Assembly (NCBI GenBank): GCA_946539635.1
Contig: CAMNHS010000073.1
Span: 1-6,783 of the forward strand
Origin: an uncultured Prevotellaceae bacterium
GTDB lineage: Bacteria > Bacteroidota > Bacteroidia > Bacteroidales > Bacteroidaceae
DNA length: 6,783 nucleotides
Direction: 5' to 3'
Each line of letters starts with the position of its first letter. Within the stretch, counting starts at the first letter, position 1. Below are positions 6,001 through 6,783 of the stretch, piece after piece. The position numbers and the translations under genes were made by a program. The notes under the pieces are model-generated. The model was not told where the DNA came from. It did no database searches and saw only the letters and a program-made list of their open reading frames with translations.

Positions 6001-6783
6001 GAAGGGTGAGCCTCTCAAGGCTACTCCACGTCCAGAAGGCAAGCGTCCTGTTGCTGCCATCATTCGTGAGAAGGGTACCAACTCTGAGCGTGAGATGGCT
6101 TGGTCTTTCTATCAGGCAGGTTTTGACGTAAAGGATGTCACTATGACAGACCTCGTAACAGGTCGTGAGACATTGGAGGAGGTTAACATGATAGCCTTCT
6201 GCGGTGGCTTCTCAAACTCCGACGTACTGGGTTCTGCAAAGGGATGGGCTGGTGCCTTCCTCTTCAACCCTAAGGCAAAGGAGGCCCTCGATAAGTTCTA
6301 CTCTCGAAAGGATACCCTCTCACTTGGTGTTTGTAACGGCTGTCAGCTGATGGTAGAGTTGGGACTGCTCAACAATACTACAGCATCAACAAATGCCCGT
6401 GACTATGCACAAATGTTGCATAATGACTCTCACAAGTTTGAGAGCACCTTTGTAACACTCCGCATTCCTCAGAACGATTCTGTAATGTTCGGAAGCCTTT
6501 CAGGCGAAGAGATTGGTTGCTGGGTAGCACATGGAGAAGGAAAGTTCCGTCTGCCAATGTCAGAGGATAAGTATAACATTGTTGCAAAATACAACCATCA
6601 CGAATATCCTGCTAATCCAAATGGTTCTGACTACGATGTAGCAGCCATAGCAAGTGCTGACGGTCGTCATCTCGCTATCATGCCTCACCCAGAGCGCACA
6701 CAGCACCCTTGGCAGTGTGGATACTATCCTGAAGAGCGTCGTCTTACTGACGAGGTAACACCTTGGCATCAGGCATTCGTCAA
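3044..6783 (+). CDS. purL: Phosphoribosylformylglycinamidine synthase (FGAM synthase), large fused form, 3'-truncated
   Basis: The frame is open from ATG 3044 to the right edge (1246 codons), with no internal stop. The enzyme makes FGAM from FGAR, ATP and glutamine in the fourth step of de novo purine synthesis, in the cytoplasm. This is the long single-chain type in which synthetase and glutaminase are fused, not the PurS/PurQ/small-PurL type. The visible order is: an N-terminal PurS-like region; a linker with FAQINSEHCRHK (160-171); a first AIRS-like half with KAETHNFPTTVEPFNGAATG (245-264) and HDHGSAGH (450-457); a second half with PTGKDSLSM (730-738) and HDISAGG (838-844); and a class I glutaminase domain from about 1000. 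Its triad is intact: Cys1097 (GVCNGCQ), His1215 and Glu1217 (MPHPER). ATG 3044 is the first start after an in-frame TAA at 3032 and fits the family N-terminus. The closing PWHQAF suggests only about ten residues are missing. There is no Shine-Dalgarno sequence; the leader is A/T-rich. Confidence 0.97.
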   Translation, partial: MILFFKTPSENLIATEIDHKPSAVEVEKLCWLYDNATLIEGDTVSGFFVGPRREMITPWSTNAVEITQNMSLKGISRIEEYFPVDSMDAEHDEMLQRMYDGLDQSIFTIDIKPEAIKYIENIEEHNDKEGLALSKEEIAYLYDVAKQLGRPLTDSELFGFAQINSEHCRHKIFGGTFIIDGKEMESSLFQMIKKTTQENPNKILSAYKDNVAFSQGPEIEQFSPADHSAPDFYNIKKVESVISLKAETHNFPTTVEPFNGAATGTGGEIRDRMGGGVGSWPIAGTAVYMTSYPRKKGTNNAWEQNMPERKWLYQTPEQILIKASNGASDFGNKFGQPLICGSVLTFEHKENDEEYAYDKVIMLAGGVGYGLKRDCIKGTPQPGNKIVVMGGENYRIGLGGGSVSSVETGRYSSGIELNAVQRANPEMQKRTYNVIRALGEEDQNPIVSIHDHGSAGHVNCLSELVEDCGGLIHMDKLPIGDKTLSAKEIIANESQERMGLLIDEAAIEHVQKIADRERAPMYTVGETTGDHRFAFEQADGVRPFDLSVDQMFGSSPKTIMEDKTVERKYDVVTYDASAIGEQTTLNTKLNEYLKQVLQLEAVACKDWLTNKVDRSVSGRIARQQCQGELQLPLSDCGVVALDYTGTKGIATSLGHAPQAALANPEAGSVLSVAESLTNLVWAHMAEGMDSISLSANWMWPCRAQEGEDARLYSAVKALSDFCCDLHINVPTGKDSLSMTQKYPDGKKIVSPGTVIVSAGGEVDEINKTVSPVIKDVKDSRLYYIDFSFDKLQLGGSAFAQSQGKVGSDVPTVQNPEYFSDAFMAIQQMIGEGLVLAGHDISAGGIITCLLEMCFANTKGGLDINFDKIQEGDIVKILFAENPGVVIQVRNSDASRVKKILEDAGVGYCKIGTPCEERKITVTKTVSNASVPNAQIASRELVFNFDIDELRDVWYSTSYLLDRKQSFNGKAAERFENYKKNPVTWSLKGEPLKATPRPEGKRPVAAIIREKGTNSEREMAWSFYQAGFDVKDVTMTDLVTGRETLEEVNMIAFCGGFSNSDVLGSAKGWAGAFLFNPKAKEALDKFYSRKDTLSLGVCNGCQLMVELGLLNNTTASTNARDYAQMLHNDSHKFESTFVTLRIPQNDSVMFGSLSGEEIGCWVAHGEGKFRLPMSEDKYNIVAKYNHHEYPANPNGSDYDVAAIASADGRHLAIMPHPERTQHPWQCGYYPEERRLTDEVTPWHQAFV

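Overview
The window looks like ordinary chromosomal DNA of a Bacteroidota (Bacteroidetes) bacterium, most likely a Prevotella/Bacteroides relative. Three things point there. Promoter elements match the phylum's -33/-7 pattern (TTTG, about 20 bp, TAnnTTTG), best seen on the minus strand at 1749-1781. Recognisable Shine-Dalgarno sequences are scarce and the leaders are short and A/T-rich. PurL is one long fused polypeptide with residues typical of the phylum. The genus is an inference from memory of protein families, not a search result.

Layout, left to right. (1) 1-588 (+): a LUD-domain (LutC/YkgG-like) protein, missing only its first residues. (2) 593-1711 (-): a membrane-anchored metallophosphoesterase, convergent with the LUD gene with 4 bp between the stop codons. 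(3) 1712-1859: a divergent control region with a strong minus-strand promoter, a weaker plus-strand promoter and a five-copy CAATTTT array between them. (4) 1860-2582 and 2569-2892 (+): azlC and azlD, overlapping by 14 bp, the two subunits of a branched-chain amino acid exporter. (5) 2893-3043: an intergenic stretch with a poly-T tract, a TAACTTTGC -7 box, four GGTTAAM heptads and two TGAAACT heptads. (6) 3044 to the right edge (+): purL, encoding phosphoribosylformylglycinamidine synthase, 1246 codons visible and probably only about ten residues short of its end.

Functionally these are separate housekeeping or metabolic units: an LUD protein possibly linked to organic-acid redox metabolism, a phosphoesterase, amino acid export and purine synthesis. 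Only azlC-azlD is a clear operon. I see no mobile element, CRISPR array, RNA gene, toxin-antitoxin pair or defence system. The most notable non-coding signal is that both plus-strand intergenic regions carry unrelated tandem repeats with the same 7-bp period, placed at or just after the promoter and next to a 9-10 T tract one base upstream of the -7 box. I did not find an undescribed biological system here.
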